From positions 1-46,699 of the forward strand of contig CAJWJK010000014.1 of the NCBI GenBank assembly GCA_913041535.1: DNA of 46,699 nucleotides. Reading direction: 5' to 3'. Under the pieces are notes generated by a model. The model had not been told where the DNA came from. It searched no databases and saw only the letters and a program-made list of their open reading frames with translations. The translations under genes were made by a program, and so were the position numbers. Positions within the stretch are counted from its first letter, which is position 1, and each line of letters opens with the position of its first letter. Positions 19,747-28,357 of this stretch are shown here, one piece after another. Source of the DNA: an uncultured Alphaproteobacteria bacterium. Its GTDB lineage: Bacteria > Pseudomonadota > Alphaproteobacteria > VGEJ01.

Positions 19747-19959
19747 AGGATTCCTTCATTATGGAGCGTGGATTGATCTAACGGCAAAGACTGGAATATG
19801 CTAGTGTAATCACCTGCATTCTTTAGTGGTCATCGGCAATGTGAGCTTGAACGATATTTTGTAAACTCCTATATCCCTTTCTGACACATAGTTATGGATA
19901 AATAAACTTCCGTAAACTAGAGGCTAACACGAAAATGATCGTGCAGGGGAGCTTTAGAG

Positions 19960-20706
19960 ATGCTAGCCCGTATACGTGAAGACATTGAATCGGCAATGCA
20001 GCGTGATCCATCGGTGAGATCCAGAATTGAGGTCGTACTTTGCTACCCAGGTTTTCATGCCATATTGCTCCATCGCGTGTCTCATGCAGCGTGGGGTCAC
20101 GGGTGGTTTGTTTTGGGGCGAATGGTTTCTCATTTCGCTCGAGTTTGCACGGGAATAGAGATTCATCCTGGTGCTGTTATTGGTAGAAGACTCTTTATAG
20201 ATCATGGGATGGGAGTGGTTATCGGCGAGACTTCGAATATTGGCGATGATGTAACTTTGTATCATAATGTTACTCTCGGTGGAATCGCTCCTGCTGTCGA
20301 TTCACATACACAAGCAAACCAGAAACGCCATCCCACATTGAGCGACAATGTTATTGTCGGCTCCGGTGCTCAAATCCTTGGCCCCATCGTAATCGGTGTA
20401 GGTGCTCGGATTGGAGCTAATTCGGTGGTGCTGGCAAATGTAGACGCAAACACAACCGTTGTAGGAATACCTGCTAAACCAATTTCGTCCAGAGATTCGG
20501 AGGGTGGTACGAGTTTCGATGCGTATGGAACAGGGAGTCGTGATGTTCAGGACCCTCAATTAAGTGCTATTGACGATTTGCTCATACAGGTTGAAGAGCT
20601 ATCTGGCCGTGTTCGAACATTGGAGGCAAGACTTCAAGAACGGACTTCGGCGGGTGACGAGACTGACTCAACATCAGAACTACAGTCAGGTCATTCAAGA
20701 GATTAA
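19960..20706 (+). CDS. cysE: Serine O-acetyltransferase
   Basis: Makes O-acetylserine from serine and acetyl-CoA, the first step of cysteine synthesis. The 248-residue protein has a short N-terminal helical domain and a left-handed beta-helix of hexapeptide repeats from about residue 65 to 170. The catalytic segment FIDHGMGVVIGE and the GNVTLGG-type loop (YHNVTLGGIA) are seen. It is the short EpsC-like form without the long E. coli N-terminus. The C-terminal 70 residues form a predicted helical, heptad-like tail (LSAIDDLLIQVEELSGRV). The start at 19960 has an AGGGGAG ribosome-binding site at about 19945. The next gene, cysteine desulfurase, starts 22 bases after its stop, so cysteine supply and sulfur release are linked in one operon. 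Confidence 0.94.
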   Translation: MLARIREDIESAMQRDPSVRSRIEVVLCYPGFHAILLHRVSHAAWGHGWFVLGRMVSHFARVCTGIEIHPGAVIGRRLFIDHGMGVVIGETSNIGDDVTLYHNVTLGGIAPAVDSHTQANQKRHPTLSDNVIVGSGAQILGPIVIGVGARIGANSVVLANVDANTTVVGIPAKPISSRDSEGGTSFDAYGTGSRDVQDPQLSAIDDLLIQVEELSGRVRTLEARLQERTSAGDETDSTSELQSGHSRD

Positions 20707-20728
20707 TTGTCAGTTTGGGGCGCAAAAA

Positions 20729-21868
20729 GTGGTGGTTTATTTAGACTATAATGCGTCAGCACCAATTCGGCCGGAGGTGGCAGACTCTATTAACCTAGCC
20801 ATAAACCGATGTGGGAATCCTTCATCGATTCATGAAGCAGGAAGAATAGCTAGGCAAGAAGTTGAAAAGGCTCGTGCAGCGGTGGCAAGCTTGGTAAGTG
20901 GAAATTCGAGAAGCGTCACATTCACAAGCGGTGCAACAGAGGCTAACAATCAAATTCTGGTAGGTACTGCTGAGAAAAATCAATCTATCGACGTTATTAT
21001 TACAAGTTCAATTGAACACCCATCGCTGCTGATTCCGGCCACCACAGCATCGATCCCCTGCAGGTTGGTGCCGGTTGGTAATGAGGGCACTATAGATCTT
21101 AACGTTTTGGCTGATTTGTTAGCGCAGCATGAAGGTCGGGCACTTGTTTCTATTATGTGGGCCAATAATGAGACCGGAGTGATACAGCCAATAGAAGAGG
21201 CGGCAGAATTGGCACACCGATTCGGTGCATTGTTTCATTCTGATGCCGCCCAAGCGGTTGGAAAAATTCCAGTTGATATGGCACGGACAGGCGTTGATGC
21301 TCTTTCAATATCGGCTCACAAGTTGGGGGGTGCTACGGGCGTAGGAGCGGTTGTGGTACGCCCTGGTATCGATTTGAAGCCATTGATTCGTGGTGGCGGG
21401 CAAGAAAATCGTTTGCGAGCTGGCACAGAAAACGTTCCGGGCATTGTTGGATTTGGAACGGCAGCTGCCTTGGCGAAGTCAGACATTGTAGAAAGTAGCA
21501 GCATTTCTTCATTACGTAACAGAATGGAAGCGGCTATATCGAGTATCGGGGGGGGGGATATAACAGTTCATGGAAAACGATCTCCTCGATTGCCCAACAC
21601 GAGCTGTATTTCGACACGATTAATCCGGTCCGAGACGCAAGTTATTGCACTTGATCTCGCTGGTTGTGCGGTGAGTTCTGGTGCCGCATGTTCTTCGGGT
21701 AAGGTTGAGAGATCTCACGTTCTGACCTCAATGGGACTTCCCGAATCAAAAGTCAAAACTGCTATTCGTATTAGTCTCGGATGGGGTACAACACAAGAGG
21801 ACGTTGATCAATTAGTTGGTGCCTGGAGTAAAATGTATCGTCGTGTTGTCCATTCCTCTGCAGCGTAA
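20729..21868 (+). CDS. Cysteine desulfurase (NifS/IscS-like class V aminotransferase)
   Basis: Removes sulfur from cysteine as a protein persulfide for Fe-S cluster or thio-cofactor synthesis. With a GTG start at 20729 it has 379 residues and begins MVVYLDYNASAP, the usual family N-terminus. The open frame reaches back to 20564 only through overlap with cysE. The PLP lysine is K198 in SAHKLGG, and the catalytic cysteine is C321 in SSGAACSSGKVERSH, a group I-type active-site loop. It lies between cysE and a 2Fe-2S ferredoxin. No scaffold (IscU), chaperone or IscR-like gene is present. A run of ten G residues at 21548-21557 lies inside the coding region and could be prone to slippage. Whether it is the main IscS of the cell cannot be told. 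Confidence 0.92.
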   Translation: MVVYLDYNASAPIRPEVADSINLAINRCGNPSSIHEAGRIARQEVEKARAAVASLVSGNSRSVTFTSGATEANNQILVGTAEKNQSIDVIITSSIEHPSLLIPATTASIPCRLVPVGNEGTIDLNVLADLLAQHEGRALVSIMWANNETGVIQPIEEAAELAHRFGALFHSDAAQAVGKIPVDMARTGVDALSISAHKLGGATGVGAVVVRPGIDLKPLIRGGGQENRLRAGTENVPGIVGFGTAAALAKSDIVESSSISSLRNRMEAAISSIGGGDITVHGKRSPRLPNTSCISTRLIRSETQVIALDLAGCAVSSGAACSSGKVERSHVLTSMGLPESKVKTAIRISLGWGTTQEDVDQLVGAWSKMYRRVVHSSAA

Positions 21869-21984
21869 GTCAATGTGGACCAGTTGGACGGTTACTGGGG
21901 ACTTTGTCATAAAGTGTAGGATATTATAGGGTTTCTGAGACTCGATTTTCAGCAGTTTAAGAAACGTATTTCAAGTATCGCACA

Positions 21985-22317
21985 ATGCCATATATGACAT
22001 TTATTCATAAGAACGGAACACAGAGCCGAGTGAATGCGCCAATCGGGCTTTCTGTCATGGAGATTGCGCATCTTCATGAAATCGAAATAGAAGGAGCATG
22101 TGATGGTTCTCTTGCGTGTTCGACATGTCACGTAATTCTTGATGCCCAGACATATAGCGCGCTGGACCCACCTTCTGAAGATGAAGAGGACATGCTGGAT
22201 CTTGCGTTAGGCCTTACATCGACCTCGAGGCTTGGTTGCCAGATAATAATGACTGAGGAGCTCGATGGTTTAGTAGTAAAATTGCCAGCATCCACAAGAA
22301 ATCTGTTTTCGGGATAG
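21985..22317 (+). CDS. ISC-type 2Fe-2S ferredoxin (adrenodoxin family)
   Basis: A small electron carrier of the adrenodoxin/Fdx type that donates electrons in Fe-S cluster assembly or to P450-like oxidases. The 110-residue protein has the cluster cysteines in [16 protein letters not shown] (three cysteines) and LGCQI (fourth). The acidic segment [11 protein letters not shown] between them is typical of ISC ferredoxins. The ATG at 21985 gives the usual length. It lies 116 bases after the desulfurase gene on the same strand, which supports a role in cluster assembly. The 116-base gap holds only weak inverted repeats. Confidence 0.93.
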   Translation: MPYMTFIHKNGTQSRVNAPIGLSVMEIAHLHEIEIEGACDGSLACSTCHVILDAQTYSALDPPSEDEEDMLDLALGLTSTSRLGCQIIMTEELDGLVVKLPASTRNLFSG

Positions 22318-22393
22318 TGCGGTGAATAGATAATTTGGGTCAATACAATTCCCATAAATGTGCTTAGTTCTCAAAGGGAAGTATGGGTTTAAT

Positions 22394-23323
22394 ATGACAA
22401 ATGAATCACTTGGTTTTCGAAGAGCGACGCCGTATGCCATTTTGGTATTAACGATGGGATTCTGGGCACTTAACAATATTGTGCAGAAAATAGCGGTGGG
22501 TGCGATGCCTCCGACGGCTCTAGCGTTTTGGTCATGGGGGCTTGGTTTAGCGATATTGACGCCGTTTGCACTACCAAAACTAAGGGCGCGCTGGGATTTA
22601 GTCGCAAAGCACTGGTTAAAAATGGTGTGTATAGGTGTATTAGGAATTAACTTCTTCTACCATCTTTTCTTAAACTCTCTTACCTACACCACTGCTCTAA
22701 ACGCGACACTGGTGTTGTCGTCCATGCCGATCGCGATCATTTTACTGTCTTGGATGATTTTTCGAGATCCAATGTCTTGGAGAGTAGCTTTCGGTACCTG
22801 TGTAGGCCTTGTTGGCGTTGTGGCCGTTATTGTACAGGGTGATTTGGCAGTGCTTTTGAGTCTGGGCGTTAATTGGGGTGATATTTTGGCCCTTGCAGCC
22901 GTAGTTTCCTGGGGGCTCTATACTGTATTTTTGCGCAAGGTACCGGAAGGCCTAGATCCTCTTGCATATCTTTGGGTGTTTGCTATTGGGGGTACTCTGA
23001 TCAATGGAATCATCTATGTTTCTGAGGTTTTCTCGCCAATAGCGTTTGAGTTGACGTGGGAAGGGGCAGGTGCGATAGGTTATGCTGCGGTCTTTCCTCT
23101 GGTGCTAGCATTTGTACTCTATAATGCGGGAGTGCGGGCTCTTGGCGCTTCTGCAGCCGGACAATTTTTCTACTTGTTACCTATATTTGCTGCATTTTTA
23201 GCTGTTTTTGTTTTGGGGGAGAAGTTTGAGCTATACCATTTATTGGGTCTCCTTATTATTTTGGTAGGTCTGTTTTTAGCCACTGCGCCTTCGGATGTAT
23301 TTAAGCGTATATTTAAATCTTGA
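22394..23323 (+). CDS. EamA/DMT-family transporter
   Basis: A ten-helix inner-membrane protein of the drug/metabolite transporter superfamily, probably an exporter of an amino acid or other metabolite. Two EamA repeats are visible, each about 140 residues, the first starting PYAILVLTMGFWALNNIVQK and the second beginning near VNWGDILALAAVVSWGLYTV. The ATG at 22394 (309 residues) is preferred to ATG 22358, because an AAGGGAAG sequence lies upstream of it and the protein then begins shortly before the first helix. The substrate cannot be told. A related transporter lies at 43056-43958. Confidence 0.88.
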   Translation: MTNESLGFRRATPYAILVLTMGFWALNNIVQKIAVGAMPPTALAFWSWGLGLAILTPFALPKLRARWDLVAKHWLKMVCIGVLGINFFYHLFLNSLTYTTALNATLVLSSMPIAIILLSWMIFRDPMSWRVAFGTCVGLVGVVAVIVQGDLAVLLSLGVNWGDILALAAVVSWGLYTVFLRKVPEGLDPLAYLWVFAIGGTLINGIIYVSEVFSPIAFELTWEGAGAIGYAAVFPLVLAFVLYNAGVRALGASAAGQFFYLLPIFAAFLAVFVLGEKFELYHLLGLLIILVGLFLATAPSDVFKRIFKS

Positions 23324-23382
23324 TCATCTCGATATTTGCACTGTTCATCGCTCAGTGGGTTGACACTGTCATGAAGGCTGAG

Positions 23383-23394
23383 CTCAAGCTTGAG
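23383..23394. repeat. 12-bp perfect palindrome in the gap before the desaturase gene
   Basis: The sequence CTCAAGCTTGAG lies in the 199-base gap 23324-23522. A TTGACA hexamer occurs 17 bases upstream (23360-23365) but no good -10 follows at normal spacing. It could be an operator or chance. A second weak stem (CGACG/CGTCG around a T-rich loop) lies at 23419-23439. Confidence 0.2.
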
Positions 23395-23522
23395 TTGAAT
23401 TTCGGGTTTGGTTTGTCACGACGTAATTTTTTTTCGTCGCGCCATAGATGTTGATTTTTACGTGGTAGTATCCGTAGGGTTTTTTAAAGGCCCAAAAAAT
23501 ATAGGGTTATAGGTCGAGTGTT

Positions 23523-24380
23523 TTGATTAACCTGTTGGGGTCACTGGCTGTAGAGCTTGAGTTGTTCCTGCGCCTCATCTTCTTTGGCGGCATTTTATCG
23601 CTGATGATTCTGTGGGAGTGGCGCGTGCCACTCCGAAAAAGCATTATATCTCGGCGTGTGCGGTGGCTAAACAACTTTGGCCTTATGGTATTGAATGCAG
23701 CTCTTCTTCGCTTAACTATGCCTGCTGTATTAGTTGGTATGGCGGCGTTAGCTGCAAGCGAGGGCTGGGGTCTTCTTAACATGGTTACATTGCCATGGTT
23801 CATTTCGTGTTTTCTTGCCCTAATTCTTTTCGATCTATCAATATATGTTCAGCATGTACTGTTTCATATAGTTCCATGTTTATGGCGCATACATCGAGTA
23901 CATCACACGGATGTTCATTTTGATGTGACAACTGGGTTGCGGTTTCACCCTTTTGAAATGATTCTGTCCAATGCTATCAAATTAATCATTATTTTGATAA
24001 TTGGTGCTCCGGTAGTTGCGGTAATATCGTTTGAAGTTCTTCTTAATGGAACTTCGATGTTCAATCATGGGAACGTTAACATATCAAACCCGTTTGATAG
24101 GGCACTAAGGTGGCTGGTGGTTACTCCAAATATGCACAGAATCCATCATTCAGTATCGTCACACGAGTACGGTTGTAACTTTGGGTTTAACCTTCCGTGG
24201 TGGGATAAGTTGTTCGGAACCTATGTAGTCAAACCAGCCCTCGGTCATCTTGATATGGAGATTGGCACTCAGCAGTTTCGGACCCGCAGAGATCTATGGC
24301 TTGATAAACTGCTGATACAGCCATTTTTGTCTGAACGGGATAATAGTAATCAAGGCAGGCGCTCGAGTGGTCGTTTTTAG
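23523..24380 (+). CDS. Fatty acid hydroxylase / sterol desaturase family membrane protein
   Basis: A membrane di-iron oxygenase of the ERG3/FAH superfamily, acting on a lipid, sterol, hopanoid or carotenoid-like substrate that cannot be read from sequence. About 285 residues with four or more hydrophobic segments. The histidine boxes are complete: H111-x3-H115, H124-x2-H127-H128, H142, H182, and H205-x2-H208-H209 (roughly). The start is TTG at 23523; in-frame ATGs occur only later, inside the membrane region. The gene overlaps the next one by 14 bases, so the two are translationally coupled. Confidence 0.87.
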   Translation: MINLLGSLAVELELFLRLIFFGGILSLMILWEWRVPLRKSIISRRVRWLNNFGLMVLNAALLRLTMPAVLVGMAALAASEGWGLLNMVTLPWFISCFLALILFDLSIYVQHVLFHIVPCLWRIHRVHHTDVHFDVTTGLRFHPFEMILSNAIKLIIILIIGAPVVAVISFEVLLNGTSMFNHGNVNISNPFDRALRWLVVTPNMHRIHHSVSSHEYGCNFGFNLPWWDKLFGTYVVKPALGHLDMEIGTQQFRTRRDLWLDKLLIQPFLSERDNSNQGRRSSGRF

Positions 24381-25047
24381 ATTCGCAAAAAGTACACGTC
24401 TGGTGTTAAGAATAATTTTGGCGACCATTATTGTTGGGGCATCTGCCTGGCTTTTAATTCAGTTTACGACTCTTGATGTGCGTAGGATTGATGATTGGAT
24501 ATCCAGTTTCGGCAGCTGCGCCCCTGTTGCTTACATCTTGGCATACATTGTAGGCGCCATATTATTTTTCCCCGGTAGTCTGTTAGGGTTAGCAGGAGGA
24601 GCATTGTTTGGTCCTATATGGGGTACACTGTTAAACCTATGTGGGGCTACGCTGGGTGCTACTGCATCCTTCGCCTTGTCTAGATACTTTTTTAGAGATT
24701 GGATTCAACGTCGGCGGAGCCGAGTTTTGGTAAGGATCCTTAACGGAGTCAATTCAGAGGGGTGGAGGTTTGTTGCATTAGTGAGGTTGGTCCCCATAGT
24801 ACCGTTTAACCTTGCAAACTACGCCCTCGGTGTGACACGTATTCGTCTTGTTGAATATATTTTTACTTCGTTTGTCTGTATGGCCCCCGGGGCGGTTGCG
24901 TACTCTTGGGTGGGACATGCTGGACGTCAGGCGATGTTAGGTGATGAGGCAGCAATTCAATATGGCATGATAGCGATAGGAATATTTGCGGCCATAATAT
25001 TTGTTCCACGTTTGATTAAACGGCTATGTTTCCCTCACGTTCTGTGA
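24367..25047 (+). CDS. TVP38/TMEM64 (VTT-domain) membrane protein
   Basis: A polytopic protein of the VTT/DedA superfamily. Members are thought to move or scramble lipids, but the bacterial role is not settled. The 226-residue protein has the family re-entrant segment FFPGSLLGLAGGALFGPIWG near residues 66-85 and the later RLVPIVPFNLANYALGVT segment near 137-154. Helices flank these. GTG at 24367 is used, overlapping the desaturase gene by 14 bases, so co-translation with a lipid-modifying enzyme is likely. This hints at a shared lipid-related function. Confidence 0.88.
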   Translation: MVVFRFAKSTRLVLRIILATIIVGASAWLLIQFTTLDVRRIDDWISSFGSCAPVAYILAYIVGAILFFPGSLLGLAGGALFGPIWGTLLNLCGATLGATASFALSRYFFRDWIQRRRSRVLVRILNGVNSEGWRFVALVRLVPIVPFNLANYALGVTRIRLVEYIFTSFVCMAPGAVAYSWVGHAGRQAMLGDEAAIQYGMIAIGIFAAIIFVPRLIKRLCFPHVL

Positions 25048-25129
25048 TGCATGCGAATAGTGGTTTGAGAGGCGATACTGGCCGGTTTTGAAACTAGCAT
25101 AGTTTTATTTCGAGTGTACCTATGCATCA
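25045..25129 (+). repeat. Inverted repeats after the VTT gene
   Basis: A perfect 8-bp inverted repeat (TGATGCAT at 25045-25052, ATGCATCA at 25122-25129) spans the gap and overlaps the upstream stop codon. Inside it is a perfect 6-bp hairpin AAACTA-GCA-TAGTTT at 25091-25105 followed by TATTT. This could be a transcript end or structured 3' region. The evidence is shape only. Confidence 0.25.
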
Positions 25130-25217
25130 AAGGCTGGATGGACCCCTTGGGTTTAAGGGTTATATTTGGGAGCGTGATTGCTGAGACACCAGTCGATAGA
25201 AGATAAGACAGTTAGTA

Positions 25218-26021
25218 ATGATTCCACTTCACGATGATAACCCTACTACGACTCGTCCATTGGTAACCTGGCTTCTTATTGGGTCATGTGTTGCGCTATT
25301 TCTGTGGCAGATCACCCTTTCTGTGCGGGACAACCATGAACTGATTTATGGGCTTGGTCTAATACCCGCAGTATTGTTTGGCGAAGTGGAATTGGACCAA
25401 GACATAAGGTTGCTTCCGACAATGGCCACACTGATCACCTCCATGTTTTTGCACGGTGGATTTCTGCATGTTGGTGGAAACATGCTGTACTTATGGATTT
25501 TTGGTAATAACGTCGAAGACTCGATGGGTCACGGGCGCTTTATCGTATTCTACCTATTATGTGGCGTGGCAGCAGGTCTCACGCAAGCGGTAAGTGACTC
25601 GTCGTCAGTGTTGCCAATGATAGGGGCATCCGGGGCTATTGGCGGAGTTTTAGGAGCGTACCTGATACTTCACCCTAAGGCCCGTGTTTTAGTCGTGTTG
25701 CCCATATTTATAATCATTTACTTTTTGCGTATTAGGGCATTTTTTGTTCTAGGGTTTTGGTTCGTTCTGCAGTTGGTCAATTCTATTATTTTTAACGAAT
25801 CAAGCGGGGGTGGTGTGGCCTACTGGGCACATATAGGAGGCTTTCTTGCAGGTGCCGGACTGGTTTTATTATTTAGGAAAAAGGGAGTTCTGTTGTTTGA
25901 TCAAAATCGACCGGCAAGTTTTTCAGAAGATCAAGTTCCCCGATTACCTTGGATTGAGAGGCGATATAGTCTTCTCGGTAAACGTGTGCAAAAGAGTTAT
26001 ATCAAAAGATTCTTTAATTAA
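25218..26021 (+). CDS. Rhomboid-family intramembrane serine protease
   Basis: Cleaves membrane-protein substrates inside the bilayer. The 267-residue protein has six or so membrane helices. The family hallmarks are present: HGGFLHVGGNMLYLW near residues 79-93, the catalytic serine S138 in GASGA, and the catalytic histidine H205 in AHIGGF. The N-terminus starts MIPLHDDNPT, typical of alphaproteobacterial members that act on unknown substrates. A soluble tail of about 45 residues follows the last helix. The start at ATG 25218 is well supported by the conserved N-terminus. Confidence 0.93.
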   Translation: MIPLHDDNPTTTRPLVTWLLIGSCVALFLWQITLSVRDNHELIYGLGLIPAVLFGEVELDQDIRLLPTMATLITSMFLHGGFLHVGGNMLYLWIFGNNVEDSMGHGRFIVFYLLCGVAAGLTQAVSDSSSVLPMIGASGAIGGVLGAYLILHPKARVLVVLPIFIIIYFLRIRAFFVLGFWFVLQLVNSIIFNESSGGGVAYWAHIGGFLAGAGLVLLFRKKGVLLFDQNRPASFSEDQVPRLPWIERRYSLLGKRVQKSYIKRFFN

Positions 26022-26112
26022 TAATGATGGCATTGGACTTGCAGTTTTTTTGGCTGACAAACTGCTGAGCTGCCAAGCATCGTAACTACGGATACTTATA
26101 GTAGGAGGGATT

Positions 26113-27030
26113 ATGAAGGAACCCAAAACAATCGCTATCTTAGGACTTGGTGAAGCTGGTACAGCATTAGCCTCTGGACTGCGCGACGGCTTAGTTTGGA
26201 GTGAAGGAAAGGGCGATTTGCTGGCTGTTGATATTGCGTTTGACGATGGTGCTCGAGGGCATGCCATTCGCGACCGTGCTACGACCTTGAATGTGCCAGT
26301 TTACAAAGATTATGGTCAATTCTTAGCTGGTGCTGACATCGTGATTTCGGTGGTTACTGGTGTTGAGGCGCTGAGTGCCATTACTGAAGCGAAACCGCAC
26401 CTTAAGGATGGTGCTGTTTTTCTCGATCTAAACACGGTTACTCGTGAAATGGCCATTACCAATGCGTCTGTTGTTGAGGACTCTGGTATTAACTACATAG
26501 ATGTGGCTGTAATGGGCATGTTTTATAACTTTGGCTATAAAGCGCCGCTACTATTGGCAGGGCCGAATGCTTCTATGGTAGGTGACTGGATGTCGGCAGC
26601 TGGTTTCGATATTACGGTGTTAAGTGAACATATAGGTGACGCATCCGCCGTTAAGATGCTTCGCAGTATTCTAATGAAAGGCCTAGAGGCGCTCAGTGTG
26701 GAATGCCTTGTTGCTGCTGAACGCCATGGATTGCGCTCGGCTGTACTAAATTGCCTTGCTGATTTGGATAATATTTCATTCGCGGACTTTGTATGCAAGC
26801 TAGTCACTACCCATACCGTACATGCACAAAGACGATTAGAAGAGATGACACTTGTCCGAGAGACCTTGATTGATAGTGGTGTCCAGCCATTGATGACAGA
26901 TGCAATATGTCGTTCTCATGCCCGGACAATTGACTCGAAGGCAATTGTGGAAAATGGGGTGGTGCCAGAGTTAAGCGAAGCGCTCTCTAGGCTAATGGGG
27001 ACGGTGCAGGCGTCGGCGGCTCAAACTTAG
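26113..27030 (+). CDS. NAD(P)-dependent oxidoreductase, beta-hydroxyacid dehydrogenase type with DUF1932 C-terminus
   Basis: A 6-phosphogluconate dehydrogenase-like enzyme, probably oxidising a 3-hydroxyacid or reducing an aldehyde acid. The 305-residue protein opens with a Rossmann motif GLGEAG at residues 11-16. The catalytic-lysine region (KMLRSILMKGLEAL, K near 181) starts the second domain, which matches DUF1932. An AGGAGG ribosome-binding site (26102-26107) supports the ATG at 26113. It lies immediately before the catabolic cluster and faces the FAH-fold hydratase gene convergently. I infer that it belongs to that cluster; no substrate can be assigned. Confidence 0.82.
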   Translation: MKEPKTIAILGLGEAGTALASGLRDGLVWSEGKGDLLAVDIAFDDGARGHAIRDRATTLNVPVYKDYGQFLAGADIVISVVTGVEALSAITEAKPHLKDGAVFLDLNTVTREMAITNASVVEDSGINYIDVAVMGMFYNFGYKAPLLLAGPNASMVGDWMSAAGFDITVLSEHIGDASAVKMLRSILMKGLEALSVECLVAAERHGLRSAVLNCLADLDNISFADFVCKLVTTHTVHAQRRLEEMTLVRETLIDSGVQPLMTDAICRSHARTIDSKAIVENGVVPELSEALSRLMGTVQASAAQT

Positions 27031-27098
27031 ATTGTGTTGAGAGCACGAGAATGTTTCATTTCATGAATATTAGTTTTCCTATTCTGCCTATTGGTATA

Positions 27099-27131
27099 AG
27101 CGTTCTTTTTATGCTTCTGTCATGGAACGCT
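27099..27131. repeat. Inverted repeat between convergent genes
   Basis: A perfect 7-bp repeat (AGCGTTC and GAACGCT) with a 19-base AT-rich loop sits in the 189-base gap between the dehydrogenase and the convergent hydratase. It may be a weak bidirectional terminator. Nothing else is seen in the gap. Confidence 0.25.
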
Positions 27132-27219
27132 GAAATTTAACGAATTAATGGTTTGCTGCTAGATCGCAGGTTGCCGAATTGTCACTGTCTTATCTTGTCA
27201 TCTTTACCTGTATACAGGC

Positions 27220-28017
27220 CTACTCCACAAAGACTTGAAGATCACCAAAGGGTTTGCTATAGGAACAGAGGTAGTTGGTACCGGGATGTTTAGTCCAATG
27301 TGTCTGTACGAGTGATCCCGTTAGCACTAACTCACCCTCTAAAATGGAAATGCCTGCTGCAGCGAGCGTGTTTACCAGGTGTGAGAGAGCTTTATAGGGG
27401 TGTCCCATAACATCGACTCCCCTACCACTTCCATGTTCGATACCATTTACGGTTGTCGTTGCTGAGACTTCTTTGAGATCAACCGTTTCTGGTGAGAATG
27501 GTTTCCCAAGCACACAGCCAGCATTGAAGAAATCATCGGCGATTAGTGATTCAACAGGCCACGAGGGGTAGTCATCATAGCGGTCATCGACTATTTCAAG
27601 GGCTGCCATGATCTCTCCTACATAACGTGCAATACTATCACAATCGTAGGGTGCGTTATTAATAGGTGGTGAACTTTTTAGGCGAACGGCTAATTCAGTT
27701 TCAATGCCAATACGCCGATACTCATTAGAGGATAGATTAACGTTTTGCGAGTAAACTAGTTTACTCAATACACCGCCACCAAGCGGTTGGTCGAAACCAA
27801 CATGAGCTTGTTGAACTGCTGTCGTGCAACCAATCTTATAACCAGCATTTTCTCCCAGACCATTATCCGAAAACCAATTATGTAGAGTCTTCATAGCTTG
27901 ATAGGCTTCATTCTGATCCGATGGGGTTAATTCATCGGGTGGTCGTTTAACAATTCGTTTATTTTGTCGGGCGGACCCAAGGTGTTTTGCTATAGATGAC
28001 TGTTTTGATATATCCAT
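27220..28017 (-). CDS. 2-keto-4-pentenoate hydratase / fumarylacetoacetase-fold family enzyme (second copy)
   Basis: A member of the same hydratase/decarboxylase group as the gene at 5457. The start at ATG 28017 is chosen over the upstream one at 28077 because a GAGGAAG ribosome-binding site lies at the right distance. It gives 265 residues, identical in length to the other copy. The GYKIGCTT segment places the family lysine at K61, and the E-x-E pair is E106/E108 in IGIETELAVRLK. The two proteins are clearly diverged, so they probably use different substrates. It is divergent from hyuA across a 340-base gap, which suggests joint control with the hydantoinase-type genes. Confidence 0.86.
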   Translation of the reverse strand: MDISKQSSIAKHLGSARQNKRIVKRPPDELTPSDQNEAYQAMKTLHNWFSDNGLGENAGYKIGCTTAVQQAHVGFDQPLGGGVLSKLVYSQNVNLSSNEYRRIGIETELAVRLKSSPPINNAPYDCDSIARYVGEIMAALEIVDDRYDDYPSWPVESLIADDFFNAGCVLGKPFSPETVDLKEVSATTTVNGIEHGSGRGVDVMGHPYKALSHLVNTLAAAGISILEGELVLTGSLVQTHWTKHPGTNYLCSYSKPFGDLQVFVE

Positions 28018-28300
28018 AGGTTTCTTCCTCAGTGTTCGTTCTAACGTATTTGTCCAGGGATCAGTTCTAGCAGGCAATAAGCCAACTATATAGTTTCTTT
28101 AAAATAATTATTTCCTAAGTATACGGAAGGCCTTTCTAGAGAGGGATGTGGCAGCACGCGCGTTTTGTGGCGGTGCAGATTTTTTGCTGATACTGCATGG
28201 CCATATAGGGACTGCATGTACATAATTTGTAGGCTAAAAATCTTGTAGTTTACTAAGATGCATTTACGCGGGTTGTTATTAAATTTAAGTATTTAATTAA

Positions 28301-28327
28301 CTCATTAGATGAGATAAGCAATATAAT
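28301..28327 (+). promoter_or_regulatory. Candidate hyuA promoter with operator-like repeat; 340-base divergent gap
   Basis: A perfect TATAAT (28322-28327) lies near the 5' end of hyuA. At 16-17 bases upstream there is no -35 match; instead a 13-bp inverted repeat CTCAT-TAG-ATGAG occupies 28301-28313. That pattern suits an activator-dependent promoter. Transcription from it would start near 28334, which rules out TTG 28331 as the hyuA start. The rest of the gap 28018-28300 is AT-rich and holds no ORF or other signal that I can see. Confidence 0.35.
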
Positions 28328-28357
28328 ACATTGGAAATATGTAATAAGTGGTTTGAT

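Noticed and set aside
20564-20728. Upstream extension of the cysteine desulfurase ORF
   Set aside because: Lies within the cysE coding frame region; the family N-terminus YLDYNA begins right after GTG 20729.
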